A stretch of 64,000 bases of DNA from Streptomyces sp. CB02923 (GTDB lineage Bacteria; Actinomycetota; Actinomycetes; Streptomycetales; Streptomycetaceae): contig NZ_LWKZ01000025.1 in assembly GCF_001905005.1 (NCBI RefSeq), forward strand, positions 186,001 to 250,000, in the 5' to 3' direction. How positions within the stretch are numbered: the first letter of the stretch is position 1; every line of letters starts with the position of its first letter. This document shows positions 36,394 to 45,271 of this stretch, in pieces. A program made the position numbers and the translations under genes. The notes beneath the pieces are model-generated. The model did no database searches. It was not told where the DNA came from and saw only the letters and a program-made list of their open reading frames with translations.

Positions 36394-37598
36394 GCCACCC
36401 GAGGCCGTCCGTCGGCGTCAACCTGCTGGACCCCGGCAACTACGCGGTGGACAACCAGCCGCGCCTCTGGCGGCGGTTGCAGAACGAGTGCCCCGTCGGC
36501 TGGCACGAAGCCACCCTCGGCGTACCGGGGTTCTGGGTACTGTCCCGCTACGCGGACATCATGGAGGTGTTCAAGGACACCACCACCTTCAGCTCGGCCC
36601 GCGGCAACATCCTGGGCACCCTGCTGGCCGGCGGCGACCCCGCCGGAGGGCAGATGCTCGCAGTCACCGACCCGCCGCGCCACCGGGACCTCCGCCGCAT
36701 CCTCCAGGGCGGCTTCTCCGCGCGGTCGATGCAGCGCATCGCGGACAGTGTCCGCGCGGTGTCGCGGCGGCTCGTCGCCGAGGCCGTCGAGCGCGGCACC
36801 TGCGACTTCGTGGCGGATGTGGCGGCGCGGATCCCGCTGGAGGCGATCTGCGAACTGCTCGCCGTCCCCGTCGCGGACCGCCCGCGCATGCTGGAGCTCA
36901 CCTCCGCCGCGCTCGATGCCGGCAGCACGCCCATGGAGGCCGCCAGAGCGCAGAGCGACATCATGAACTACTACGCGAAGCTGGTGCCCGAGCGCCGGGC
37001 GAACCCGCAGGACGACGCCGTGAGCATGCTGGCGGCCGGTGCGATCGACGGAAAGCCGCTAAGCGAGGTCGAGGTCTTCCTTAACTGCTACAACCTGATC
37101 ATCGGCGGCGATGAGACCACCCGCTTCTCGGGCGCCGGCGGCCTGCTCGCGCTGATCGAGCACCCGGACCAGTGGCGGGTGCTCAAGGAGCGGCCCGACG
37201 TCATCGACAGTGCCGTGGAGGAGATCGTCCGCTGGACGTCGCCCGCCCTGCACATCGCGCGGGTCACGACGGCCGACACCACCCTCCGGGGGGCCAGGGT
37301 CGCGGCGGGCGACATCGTCACCCTGTGGATCGGTGCGGCCAACCGTGACGAAGAGGTGTTCGACTCCCCCTACACCTTCAACCTGGCGCGCACCCCCAAC
37401 AAGCACATGGCGTACGGCTTCGGCCCCCACTTCTGCCTGGGCGGCGCGCTGGCCCGGCTGGAGATGAAGATCCTTTTTGAGGAGATACGGGAACAGGTGG
37501 GCTCCGTCAGCCTGGCCGGCGAGGTCGAGTACTCGCGGTCCAACTTCCTCACCGGCGTCAGCAGACTCCCTGTCGCCTTCACCCCGAGTACCCGCTGA
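36390..37598 (+). CDS. Cytochrome P450
   Basis: P450 of 402 residues, with GTG start overlapping the MbtH stop (GTGA). Visible are the I-helix GGDETTR (usual AGxETT with Gly for Ala), ExxR as EEIVR and the heme loop FGPHFCLGG with the Cys ligand. Bacterial class, soluble; no ferredoxin gene is adjacent. In nikkomycin-type pathways a P450 (NikF) 3-hydroxylates picolinate, which would complete a 3-hydroxypicolinate route here. Tailoring of the peptide, for example desaturation or beta-hydroxylation, is the alternative. Confidence 0.92.
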   Translation: MSHPRPSVGVNLLDPGNYAVDNQPRLWRRLQNECPVGWHEATLGVPGFWVLSRYADIMEVFKDTTTFSSARGNILGTLLAGGDPAGGQMLAVTDPPRHRDLRRILQGGFSARSMQRIADSVRAVSRRLVAEAVERGTCDFVADVAARIPLEAICELLAVPVADRPRMLELTSAALDAGSTPMEAARAQSDIMNYYAKLVPERRANPQDDAVSMLAAGAIDGKPLSEVEVFLNCYNLIIGGDETTRFSGAGGLLALIEHPDQWRVLKERPDVIDSAVEEIVRWTSPALHIARVTTADTTLRGARVAAGDIVTLWIGAANRDEEVFDSPYTFNLARTPNKHMAYGFGPHFCLGGALARLEMKILFEEIREQVGSVSLAGEVEYSRSNFLTGVSRLPVAFTPSTR

Positions 37599-37611
37599 CC
37601 ACGGAAGAGAC

Positions 37612-38715
37612 ATGATCCCGATCACCACCGGCCCCCGGCTGCGCCCGACGCTGGATGCCGTCCCCGGATACACGCCCGCGCGGATGCCCGCCGGAACGGC
37701 GCCCGTCCACCGGCTGGCCGCCAACGAAAGCCCCTACCCGCCGCTGCCCGGCGTCCTGGAACGGCTGGCCGCCACCTCCGGGGACGCCAACCGCTACCCC
37801 GACCCGGGCTGCCGCGAGCTGACCGCCGAACTCGCAGCCCGGCTGGGTGTGCCCGCGGCCCACATCGCGGTGGGCACCGGTTCGGTCGGCGTCACCCAGC
37901 AGTTGCTGCAGATCGCCGCCGGACCCGGGGACGAGGTCCTCTACGCCTGGCGGTCCTTCGAGGCGTACCCCGTGATGACCCGGCTCGTCGGGGCCGTACC
38001 CGTCCAGGTGCCGCTGACCGGCGACGAACGGCACGACCTGGACGCCATGGCCGCGGCCTTGACCGAACGCACCCGGCTGGTCATCGTGTGCAACCCCAAC
38101 AACCCGACGGGCACCATCGTGGGCCGCGCGGAGCTCAGGACGTTCCTGGACCGGGTGCCGTCCGACGTCCTGGTCGTGCTGGACGAGGCATACGTCGAGT
38201 TCGCCGACGACCCCGACTACCCGGACGGCATCGAGCTCTACCGCGACCGCCCCAACGTCTGCCTGCTGCGCACGTTCTCCAAAGCACACGGCCTGGCGGG
38301 AATGCGGGTCGGATACGCCGTCGCCCACGAGCCGGTGGCCGCCGCCCTGCGCAAGGCCGCCGTGCCCTTCGGGGTGAGCCAGCTGGCGCAGGACGCCGCC
38401 GTCGCCTCACTGCAGTCCGTGTCGGCCATGCGGGACCGCGTCGCCGCGCTGACGGCCGAACGCGCCCGCGTCTTCGCGGGATTGCGGGCACAGGGCTGGA
38501 GCGTGGCGGACACACAGGCGAACTTCGTGTGGCTGCGGCTCGGCGACCGGACCGCGGCGTTCGCCGACGCGTGCGCCGAAGCGCGGGTGTCCGTCATGGC
38601 GTTCCCCGGGGACGGCATACGCGTCAGCGTCGGGGACGCGTTGGACAACGACCAGTTCCTGCGCTGCGCCGCGCGGTTCGGGGCCTCCGGCACGACGGCG
38701 GAGGAGAGCCGGTGA
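37612..38715 (+). CDS. HisC/Pat-like class I/II aminotransferase
   Basis: PLP aminotransferase of 367 residues. It has LAANESPYPPLP at the N-terminus, CNPNNPTGT, DEAYVEF and the PLP Lys in RTFSKAHGLAGMRVGYA. This subgroup includes histidinol-phosphate and aromatic-amino-acid transaminases; no histidine genes are near. As a cluster member it could make the unusual aromatic amino acid for A2 from its keto acid, or supply the keto acid for the last module. Start follows GGAAGAG; its stop overlaps the next GTG. Confidence 0.88.
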   Translation: MIPITTGPRLRPTLDAVPGYTPARMPAGTAPVHRLAANESPYPPLPGVLERLAATSGDANRYPDPGCRELTAELAARLGVPAAHIAVGTGSVGVTQQLLQIAAGPGDEVLYAWRSFEAYPVMTRLVGAVPVQVPLTGDERHDLDAMAAALTERTRLVIVCNPNNPTGTIVGRAELRTFLDRVPSDVLVVLDEAYVEFADDPDYPDGIELYRDRPNVCLLRTFSKAHGLAGMRVGYAVAHEPVAAALRKAAVPFGVSQLAQDAAVASLQSVSAMRDRVAALTAERARVFAGLRAQGWSVADTQANFVWLRLGDRTAAFADACAEARVSVMAFPGDGIRVSVGDALDNDQFLRCAARFGASGTTAEESR

Positions 38716-39239
38716 ACCGTATGACCACCCTTGTCGAAGGCGACCGGTTCAAGGACGTGATGGCGGCCGTCGGCGCTCCGGTAACGATCGTGACCGCCTT
38801 CGACGGGGACGTGCCGCACGGGACCACCGTCACCGCGTTCTCCTCCCTCTCCCTCGACCCGCCCCTGGCCGACATCGCGCTGAGCGAGAACTCCGCCCTG
38901 CTGCCCAAGATCATCCGCAGCGGACGGTTCGGGGTGAACGTACTCGCCCGCCCGCAGGAAGAGTTGGCACGCCGCTTCGCCCGGCGGGACGTCGACCGGT
39001 TCGCCGGAGCCGACTGGTACGCCGACGACGGGCTGCCCCGGCTCTCGGGGTGCACGGGCTGGCTCGCCTGTGACGTCCGGCAGACGGTCGAGAGCGGCGA
39101 CCACGTACTGATCATCGGCGCGGTGACCGCGGCAGGGCGGTCCGCCCGCACCGACCCGTTGATCTATATGAACCGAACCTTCGTTACGCTTTCCAGCGAT
39201 TCTGCCACCACGCCCGCCAGCACGAGGACTGTTTCATGA
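38712..39239 (+). CDS. Flavin reductase family protein
   Basis: Protein of 175 residues of the flavin reductase-like fold (AAVGAPVTIVTAFDGDVP, GTTVTAFSSLSLDPPL, GRFGVNVLA). These supply FMNH2/FADH2 to two-component oxygenases. GTG 38712 is chosen, overlapping the upstream TGA and preceded by AGGAGAG; ATG 38721 is the other option. The probable client is the luciferase-like monooxygenase at 15826. Confidence 0.88.
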   Translation: MNRMTTLVEGDRFKDVMAAVGAPVTIVTAFDGDVPHGTTVTAFSSLSLDPPLADIALSENSALLPKIIRSGRFGVNVLARPQEELARRFARRDVDRFAGADWYADDGLPRLSGCTGWLACDVRQTVESGDHVLIIGAVTAAGRSARTDPLIYMNRTFVTLSSDSATTPASTRTVS

Positions 39240-40444
39240 GCGCACGCATCATCGCCCCACGCAACCGTGGGTTCCTCTTCCTGGAGGCACACCCCACGGG
39301 CTGTGCCCGGGGAGTGCGCGACATGTGGGACGCGGTCACCCCCCGGCAGGCGGACACGACGAGCGACGACGCCCCAGTGGCCCTGGTGATCGGCTCGTCC
39401 TCCGGCTACGGCCTGGCCGCCACCATCGCCGGACTCGCCCGGACCGGCATCCGTGGCATCGGCGTCTCCTTCGAGAAAGCCCCGAACGAGCGCAAGGCCG
39501 GCACCGCGGGGTGGTACCGGACCGCGGCGACCGCCGAACTCGCCCGCGACACCGGGCGGGAGATGCACTTCCTGAATGGAGACGCCTTCTCCGACGCCAT
39601 GAAGAAGCAGGTCTGCGATCTCGTCGAAGAGCGCTTCGGCCGCCTCGACCACCTGATCTACTCCGTCGCGGCCCCGCGCCGTACCGACCCGGAGACCGGC
39701 GTCACCTACTCCTCGGCCCTCAAGCCCATCGGCGAGACAACCCGCATGAAGACCCTCGTCTTCGACGAAGAGGGAACACCGGAAGTCCGCACCGTGGTGA
39801 CGGAGCCGGCCGGTGGCGACGACGTCGAGCAGACGGTCGCCGTCATGGGCGGATCCGACTGGGAACGGTGGGTCACCTGCCTGGCGGACCGCGGACTGCT
39901 CGCCGACGGCTTCACCTCGGCGGCACTCTCGTACATCGGCTCGCCGCTGACCGCCGGAATCTACCGCCGGGGCACCATCGGTGCCGCCAAGGCCCACCTG
40001 GAGCAGACCGCCCGCGCGCTCGACGAGCGGCTGGGCGAACTGTGCGGCGGCCGTGCCGTGACGTCGGTCAACGGTGCGGCCGTGACCCAGTCCTCGACGG
40101 CCATCCCGGGAATCGCCCTGTACACCGCCCTCCTGCGGGAGGTCCTCGGGCAGGACATGGTGTCGCCCGTCAACCAGCTGGCGGGCCTGTGGGACCAGCT
40201 CACCGGCGTGACTCCGCTCGTGACGGACGACGAGGGACGAGTCCGGCTCGACACCTGGGAGCTGGAGCAGGCAGTACAGGACGCCGTCGGCGCGCGCTGG
40301 CAGGAAGCCACCACCGCCTCCGTCGCGAACCTCGGCGACCTGGACTGGTTCCGGGACAGCGTCCGGCAGCTGTTCGGCTTCAGCGTGCCCGGCGTCGACT
40401 ACTCCGCGCCCGCCGAGACCGACGTGGCCTGGCCCGTCGGCTGA
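39236..40444 (+). CDS. fabV: FabV, trans-2-enoyl-ACP/CoA reductase
   Basis: Enoyl reductase of 402 residues, the usual FabV length. N-terminal MSARIIAPRNRGF and HPTGC, the cofactor segment VIGSSSGYGLA and the Tyr-x8-Lys catalytic signature IYRRGTIGAAK (Tyr243, Lys252) are all present. FabV reduces the last step of fatty-acid elongation and is insensitive to several FabI/InhA inhibitors. It is translationally coupled to the flavin reductase (ATGA), well inside the cluster. A resistant substitute for the host enoyl reductase is the attractive reading; a trans-acting ER for the PKS is the alternative. Confidence 0.93.
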   Translation: MSARIIAPRNRGFLFLEAHPTGCARGVRDMWDAVTPRQADTTSDDAPVALVIGSSSGYGLAATIAGLARTGIRGIGVSFEKAPNERKAGTAGWYRTAATAELARDTGREMHFLNGDAFSDAMKKQVCDLVEERFGRLDHLIYSVAAPRRTDPETGVTYSSALKPIGETTRMKTLVFDEEGTPEVRTVVTEPAGGDDVEQTVAVMGGSDWERWVTCLADRGLLADGFTSAALSYIGSPLTAGIYRRGTIGAAKAHLEQTARALDERLGELCGGRAVTSVNGAAVTQSSTAIPGIALYTALLREVLGQDMVSPVNQLAGLWDQLTGVTPLVTDDEGRVRLDTWELEQAVQDAVGARWQEATTASVANLGDLDWFRDSVRQLFGFSVPGVDYSAPAETDVAWPVG

Positions 40445-40584
40445 CGCCTCGGGCGGGGGCGGGGGCGTGCGGGGGATCAGCGGAGCAGTACGAGGCGTAC
40501 GCCCGGCGCCGCGCCCGGAATTCCCCGTACTGCTTCATCACTGAGCTGACGCGCCGTTCTCCCCGACCTGAGGAACGCACACGT

Positions 40585-42270
40585 ATGAGCGAGACAGTCG
40601 ATACGCGACAGGAAGCGCGAAAAAAGGGGGAAGAGGGGTCGGACGGCGCCTCGCCGTCCGACCCCTCGCCGTCCGACCCCTCGCCGTCCGATGCCTCACC
40701 GTCCGGCGGCCGGGGACTGCGCGGGCACCCCTGGCTGACCCTGATCACGCTCTCCATAGGGGCGATGATGGTGTCGCTGGACGGCACCGTCATCACGGTG
40801 GCCCAGCCGGCCATGCAGAGCGGCCTACGGGCCGGCCTCACCGAGATCCAGTGGGTGACCAACGGCTACCTCCTGGCCGTCGCGGTACTGCTGATCACCG
40901 CCGGCAAGCTCGGTGACCGCTTCGGCCACCGGAAGATGTTCCTGGCCGGCGTGGTCGGCTTCACCGCTTCCTCCGTGGCGATCGGCCTGTCCGCGAACAT
41001 CACGTGGGTCATCGGTCTGCGCGTACTACAGGGCGTGTTCGGTGCGTTGATGCAGCCCGCCACCCTGGGGCTGATGCGGACCGCGTTCCCCGCGGACAAG
41101 CTGACGATGCCGATCGCGATCCGCAGCGCGGTGATCGCCGCCTCCACCGCGGCCGGCCCGATCGTCGGCGGGCTGCTGGTCGAGCACGCCGGCTGGCAGT
41201 GGGTCTTCTTCGCCAATGTGCCGCTCGGAGCGCTGGCCCTCGGCCTGGGGCTGCTGGTGCTGCGGGACGTACGGACCAAGGGCGCGGCCAGGCCCTTCGA
41301 CATCGCCGGCGTCCACCTGCTGACCGCCGCGCTGGCATCGCTGGTGTGGGGCCTCACCCAGGCACCCGCCCACGGCTGGACGGACCCGCGGACGCTGGGA
41401 TTCCTGGCGGCCGCGCTCGGGCTGGGATGCTGCTTCGTCCGGCGGGAGAGCCGGGCCGACGAGCCGCTGGTCCCCCTGCGGATGTTTCACTCGTCGCAGT
41501 TCTCCGCCGGTGTGGTCCTGATGATCGTGATGTCCTTCATCATGTTCGGGGCTCCGTTCATCCTCGTCTTCTACCTGCAGAACGTCCTGCACCTGTCGCC
41601 GATGGAGAGCGGCATACGGGTACTGGGGCTGACCGGCATGATGATCCTCGGCGCCCCGCTGGTCGCGATCTGGATGAGCCGGGTGGGGCCGCGCCTCCCC
41701 GCTCTGCTCGGCATGGCCGTCACCGCGGCGGCGATGACCGCCCTCTCCCAACTCGGGCCGCGCCCTGCCACCGTGCACTTGGTCCTGTGCTTCTTCCTGC
41801 TGGGCCTCGGCTTCAGCCCGGTCATGGTCAGCGCGACCAAAATCGTCCTCAGCAACGCCCCGATGGAACTGTCCGGGGTCGCGGGCGGGATCCAGCAGAC
41901 CGCCATGCAGGTGGGCGGCAGCCTCGGCACTGCTGCTCTCGGAGCGATCGTGGGTGCCCGCGTGGACTCCCTGCTGCCCGGCCGCCTTGCGGAGGCCGGG
42001 GTCGCGCTGCCGTCCGCACGGGCCGACGCGGCGTCCCAGGCCGTGTCGGTGGGACTCGTCCCACGCGGTGTGGGGGAGAGCGCGGACGCGTCGGCGCTGG
42101 CGCGGATCAGTGAGCTGACGTTCCTCGACGGCATGGAGTACGCGCTGCTCGCCGCCACCGCAGTCGCCGTCCTCGGGGCCCTGACGGCGCTGCTCGTCCG
42201 GGGCCGCGGCCCCGCCGAGCCGGACGACGAAACGCCCCCAGCGCGCACGGCGGAGACGCACGCACGGTAG
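40585..42270 (+). CDS. MFS exporter, DHA2/14-TM type
   Basis: Drug exporter of 561 residues. The Met at 40585 follows an AGGA site; the open frame runs on upstream but that part overlaps fabV in another frame. A hydrophilic N-terminus contains a 15-base tandem repeat (40651-40706, coding repeats of PSDPS). Membrane part: LDGTVITVAQPAM (motif D1), GKLGDRFGHRKMF (motif A), and many helices. It is the last cluster gene, 140 bases after fabV, and is followed by a hairpin. Likely exports the product. Confidence 0.93.
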   Translation: MSETVDTRQEARKKGEEGSDGASPSDPSPSDPSPSDASPSGGRGLRGHPWLTLITLSIGAMMVSLDGTVITVAQPAMQSGLRAGLTEIQWVTNGYLLAVAVLLITAGKLGDRFGHRKMFLAGVVGFTASSVAIGLSANITWVIGLRVLQGVFGALMQPATLGLMRTAFPADKLTMPIAIRSAVIAASTAAGPIVGGLLVEHAGWQWVFFANVPLGALALGLGLLVLRDVRTKGAARPFDIAGVHLLTAALASLVWGLTQAPAHGWTDPRTLGFLAAALGLGCCFVRRESRADEPLVPLRMFHSSQFSAGVVLMIVMSFIMFGAPFILVFYLQNVLHLSPMESGIRVLGLTGMMILGAPLVAIWMSRVGPRLPALLGMAVTAAAMTALSQLGPRPATVHLVLCFFLLGLGFSPVMVSATKIVLSNAPMELSGVAGGIQQTAMQVGGSLGTAALGAIVGARVDSLLPGRLAEAGVALPSARADAASQAVSVGLVPRGVGESADASALARISELTFLDGMEYALLAATAVAVLGALTALLVRGRGPAEPDDETPPARTAETHAR

Positions 42271-42280
42271 GCGCACACAG

Positions 42281-42306
42281 GAGGCAGCGGACCGGGCGGT
42301 TCGCTG
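42281..42306. terminator. Bidirectional hairpin at right cluster edge
   Basis: GGCAGCG...CGCTGCC arms with inner ACC/GGT and a GGGC loop, between the convergent MFS and deaminase genes. It marks a natural right boundary of the biosynthetic cluster. Confidence 0.75.
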
Positions 42307-42310
42307 CCCC

Positions 42311-42811
42311 TCAGCCGGCAGCCGGGGCGCCCTCGACGCGGCGCTCGCCGCCGTTGCGCTCCTGCCAGAACCGGTACACCTCCACGGCGTCCTCGCGCGC
42401 CTCGTGGCGCATCGGCAGCCGGCGCTCCTGCCAGGGCTTGGCGAACTCGTCGTAGAAGGTGCCGAGCTCGAAGTACTTGCGGTCGTCCACGTAGTGGGGC
42501 TCGTAAGCGTCCCGGGTGGTGAGGAAGACGACCTCGTCCGGGGAGCAGTAGTACAGCGAGCCCAGGCACATCGGGCAGGGGTGGGCGAGCACGTAGATGG
42601 TGGTGTCGGTCAGGTGCTCGGTGCCCAGCTCGGTGCAGGCCTCGCGGATGGCGAGGATCTCCGCGTGCGCTGTGGGGTCGCCGGTCTGGGCGACCTTGTT
42701 GGGGCTCTCGGCGAGGATCTCGCCGTCCTTGACGATGACGGTCGCGAACGGGCGGCCGCCCTCGGCGACGTTCTGGCGGGCGATGTCGATGGTGCGCTGG
42801 ACGAAGTCCAT
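42311..42811 (-). CDS. Nucleoside/guanine deaminase family protein
   Basis: Zinc deaminase of 166 residues with HAE (zinc His and catalytic Glu) and PCPMC (two zinc Cys). Sequence around DAYEPHYVDDRKYFELG and the acidic tail fits the guanine/cytosine deaminase-like group. Transcribed in the same direction as the cyn genes but separated from them by a hairpin, so probably a separate unit. Substrate not determinable. Confidence 0.88.
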   Translation of the reverse strand: MDFVQRTIDIARQNVAEGGRPFATVIVKDGEILAESPNKVAQTGDPTAHAEILAIREACTELGTEHLTDTTIYVLAHPCPMCLGSLYYCSPDEVVFLTTRDAYEPHYVDDRKYFELGTFYDEFAKPWQERRLPMRHEAREDAVEVYRFWQERNGGERRVEGAPAAG

Positions 42812-42897
42812 GGAGGTCCTCCAAAGCGGGAACGGGAAGGGGGAAGCGAGGCCCCGGCAGACGGCCTCGCGGGGGGGGCGGGGTTCGGGGGCCGGGG

Positions 42898-42923
42898 CGG
42901 GCCGGACGTCTGTGTCCGGCCCG
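42898..42923 (-). terminator. Terminator after cynS
   Basis: Perfect 10-bp stem CGGGCCGGAC/GTCCGGCCCG with a 6-base loop, just beyond the cyanase stop on the minus strand. Confidence 0.75.
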
Positions 42924-42962
42924 CCCGGCTGCCGTCCGTGCGGGACGCCGTACCGGCGCCGG

Positions 42963-43433
42963 TCAGAAGGGCTTGGTCGGCAGGTACTTGCCGTCCAGGG
43001 TGATGACGGCGCGCTCGCCGCCCTCGGGGTCGGCGACCTTCTTCACATCGAGCTTGAAGTTGATCGCGGAGATGATGCCGTCGCCGAACTCCTCGTGGAT
43101 CAGGGCCTTGAGGGTGGTGCCGTAGACCTGGAGCATCTCGTAGAAGCGGTACATGGTCGGGTCGGTCGGAATCCGGTTCGGCATCGAGCCGCGGGCCGGG
43201 ATGGTCCGGAGCAACAACACCGCGTCGTCGTCCAGGCCCAGCAGCTCGGCGACGGCCTTCGCGGAGTCCTCCGGCAGGGGGTGCTGGCCGAGGACGGCGG
43301 CGGTGGTGAAGGCGACCGACAGGCCGGAGGCGTCGGCGATCTGCTGCCAGGTGAGGTCCTTACGCGTCTTGGCCTCGACGGCGGCGTTGGCCAGGGCCTG
43401 GCGGGCGGCGGGGTCGAACTGGGCGTGCATCAT
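42963..43433 (-). CDS. cynS: Cyanase (cyanate hydratase)
   Basis: Decomposes cyanate with bicarbonate to ammonia and CO2. Length of 156 residues equals the E. coli enzyme. Catalytic Arg, Glu and Ser are in MYRFYEML and GDGIISAINF; the N-terminal helix-turn-helix-like domain (DLTWQQIADASGLS) is present. Start at 43433 with GGAAG eight bases before it. It follows cynT after a 158-base gap filled by a direct repeat. Confidence 0.96.
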   Translation of the reverse strand: MMHAQFDPAARQALANAAVEAKTRKDLTWQQIADASGLSVAFTTAAVLGQHPLPEDSAKAVAELLGLDDDAVLLLRTIPARGSMPNRIPTDPTMYRFYEMLQVYGTTLKALIHEEFGDGIISAINFKLDVKKVADPEGGERAVITLDGKYLPTKPF

Positions 43434-43486
43434 GATCAGCACTTCCTTCTCTTCTTCGGTGGACCGCTTACCGTCACAGCGGGAAG

Positions 43487-43569
43487 CGGCAGGTCGGCGG
43501 GGTTCCGGCGCCGCGCTGCGAACGGGAACCGGCAGGTCGGCAGGCTCCCGGCGCCGCGCTGCGAACGGG
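43487..43569. repeat. 43-bp-period direct repeat between cynT and cynS
   Basis: Two near-identical 40-base copies (43487-43526 and 43530-43569), both starting CGGCAGGTCGGC and ending GCGCTGCGAACGGG, with a handful of differences. They fill most of the gap between the two cyn genes and could form alternative structures in the transcript. Confidence 0.9.
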
Positions 43570-43591
43570 GGGCCGGGGCCGGGGCCCCAGG

Positions 43592-44185
43592 TCAGGCCGC
43601 GAGGGCGGGGCCGGAACCGGCGGTGGGCAGTTCCTCGACGCGGCCGGTGGCGATGTCGAAGACCCATCCCTGCAGGGTGGCCTTCCCCTCCGCCAGGGCA
43701 CGGGCGACCGAGGGGTGCGTGGCCAGGTTTGCCAGCTGCGCACGCACGTTGTCGCGCACCAGAGCCGGCACGTCGCCGGGGATGGCGGTGCGGGCTCGGG
43801 AGGCGTCCGCGTGCCGCAGCCAGGAGGCGACGGCGGGGGCGCCGCTGAGGTCATGGCCCTCGGCGAGGGCGGTCATCGCGCCGCACGCGGAGTGACCGCA
43901 GACGACGATGTCGTTCACGGCCAGTGCGGCGACGGCGTACTCGACGCTCGCCGCCACCCCGTCGGCTCCGGGGCTGTAGGCGGGCACCAGGTTGCCGGCG
44001 GTACGGATGACGAAGAGGTCACCCGGCTCGGTGCCGGTGATCAGCTCGGGGACGACGCGGGCGTCGGAGCAGCTGATGAACAGCGTGTGCGGCGTGTGAC
44101 GCGTGGCCAGGCGGGCGAAGAGCTCCGCCTTGGCCGGGAAGACGTCCTTCTGGAAACGGGCGACGCCCTCGGCAAGGTCCTGCAT
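43592..44185 (-). CDS. cynT: Beta-class carbonic anhydrase of the cyanate operon
   Basis: Carbonic anhydrase of 197 residues. Zinc ligands and the Asp-Arg dyad are visible in SCSDARV and GHSACGA. The start at 44185 has GGAGGGAG upstream (GGAGG, good spacing). Beside cyanase and a divergent LysR it is the CynT function, restoring bicarbonate lost as CO2 during cyanate breakdown. Confidence 0.94.
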   Translation of the reverse strand: MQDLAEGVARFQKDVFPAKAELFARLATRHTPHTLFISCSDARVVPELITGTEPGDLFVIRTAGNLVPAYSPGADGVAASVEYAVAALAVNDIVVCGHSACGAMTALAEGHDLSGAPAVASWLRHADASRARTAIPGDVPALVRDNVRAQLANLATHPSVARALAEGKATLQGWVFDIATGRVEELPTAGSGPALAA

Positions 44186-44320
44186 GGTCACTCCCTCCGG
44201 TGGGGATCGGCCCTCGTGGGCTGGTGAAATCCACCATGCATGACCTGTATCTATAGAGTCCAAGAGTTGTTACGCCCCGAAGTAATTGGCAGCATCTATG
44301 GCTGACCTACAGTGGTTCTC
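44186..44320. promoter_or_regulatory. Divergent cynT / cynR promoter region
   Basis: 135 bases between the divergent starts, with a TATCTATAG box near 44248 facing the cynT side. A LysR activator usually binds such a gap. I could not fix the exact operator by eye. Confidence 0.4.
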
Positions 44321-45271
44321 ATGGCTGTTCTCGAACTGCGTCACCTGCGCTACCTGCTCGCCGTGGCCGAACACGGCCACTTCACCCGCGCCGCCGAGGA
44401 ACTGCACATCTCGCAGCCCACACTCTCCCAGCAGATCAAGCAGCTGGAGCGGACGCTGGGCGTACAGCTGCTGGACCGCACCGGCCGCACGGTACGGCTC
44501 ACCGACGCAGGCGCCGTCTACACCGACCACGCCCGGCGCGCCCTGCGCGACCTGGCCGCCGCCGAACGCGCCGTCCACGACGTCCAGAGCCTCTCCCGCG
44601 GCCACCTGCGCCTGGGCGCCACCCCCACCTTCACCGCCTACCTGATCGGCCCACTCACCGCCGAACTCCACACCCGCCACCCCGGCATCAGCCTGACCCT
44701 GACGGAGATGACCCAGGACCGTATCGAAGCGGCCCTGCTCGCCGACGACCTCGACCTCGGCATCGCCTTCGCCGGCCCGCACCCACCCGGCATCACCGCC
44801 ACCTCACTGTTCACCGAAACCCTCAGCCTCGTCACCGGCACCCCGCGCCCCCGGACGACGCCGGGCCCGCTACCGGTCCACACTCTCCAGGACGAACAAC
44901 TCGCCCTCCTGAGTGATGACTTCGCCACCCGGAGCCACATCGACGCCTACTTCACCCGCCACCGGACCGCCCCGCGCATCGCAGTCGAGGCCAACTCCAT
45001 CCAGGCCCTCACCGAAATCGTCCGACGCGCCCCGCTGGCCACTGTCCTGCCCGACGCCATCACCCACGACCACCCCCACCTCACCCCCGTCCCCCTCGAC
45101 CCGCCCCTGCCCAGCCGCACCGTCACCCTCCTGCACCGCGACGGCGCCTACCGCAGCGCCGCCACCCGCGCCTTCACCGAACTCACCCACGACCTCGTCC
45201 GCACCCGCGGCTACACACCGCCCCAGAGTCATCACGAACCGGCACCGACACAGCAGCGCATCACCGCATGA
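44321..45271 (+). CDS. cynR: LysR-family regulator, CynR-like
   Basis: LysR-type regulator of 316 residues: N-terminal winged helix (LELRHLRYLLAV; AAEELHISQPTLSQQIKQLE) and a type 2 periplasmic-binding-like effector domain. Start ATG 44321 gives the conventional N-terminus; an upstream GTG (44312) would add three residues. Divergent from cynT, so a cyanate-responsive activator of cynTS is likely. The last codons form the left arm of a perfect inverted repeat. Confidence 0.88.
   Translation: MAVLELRHLRYLLAVAEHGHFTRAAEELHISQPTLSQQIKQLERTLGVQLLDRTGRTVRLTDAGAVYTDHARRALRDLAAAERAVHDVQSLSRGHLRLGATPTFTAYLIGPLTAELHTRHPGISLTLTEMTQDRIEAALLADDLDLGIAFAGPHPPGITATSLFTETLSLVTGTPRPRTTPGPLPVHTLQDEQLALLSDDFATRSHIDAYFTRHRTAPRIAVEANSIQALTEIVRRAPLATVLPDAITHDHPHLTPVPLDPPLPSRTVTLLHRDGAYRSAATRAFTELTHDLVRTRGYTPPQSHHEPAPTQQRITA

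Noticed and set aside
39325..40584. 420-residue N-terminal extension of the MFS exporter
   Set aside because: It lies in another frame of fabV; the transporter starts at 40585 behind an AGGA site.
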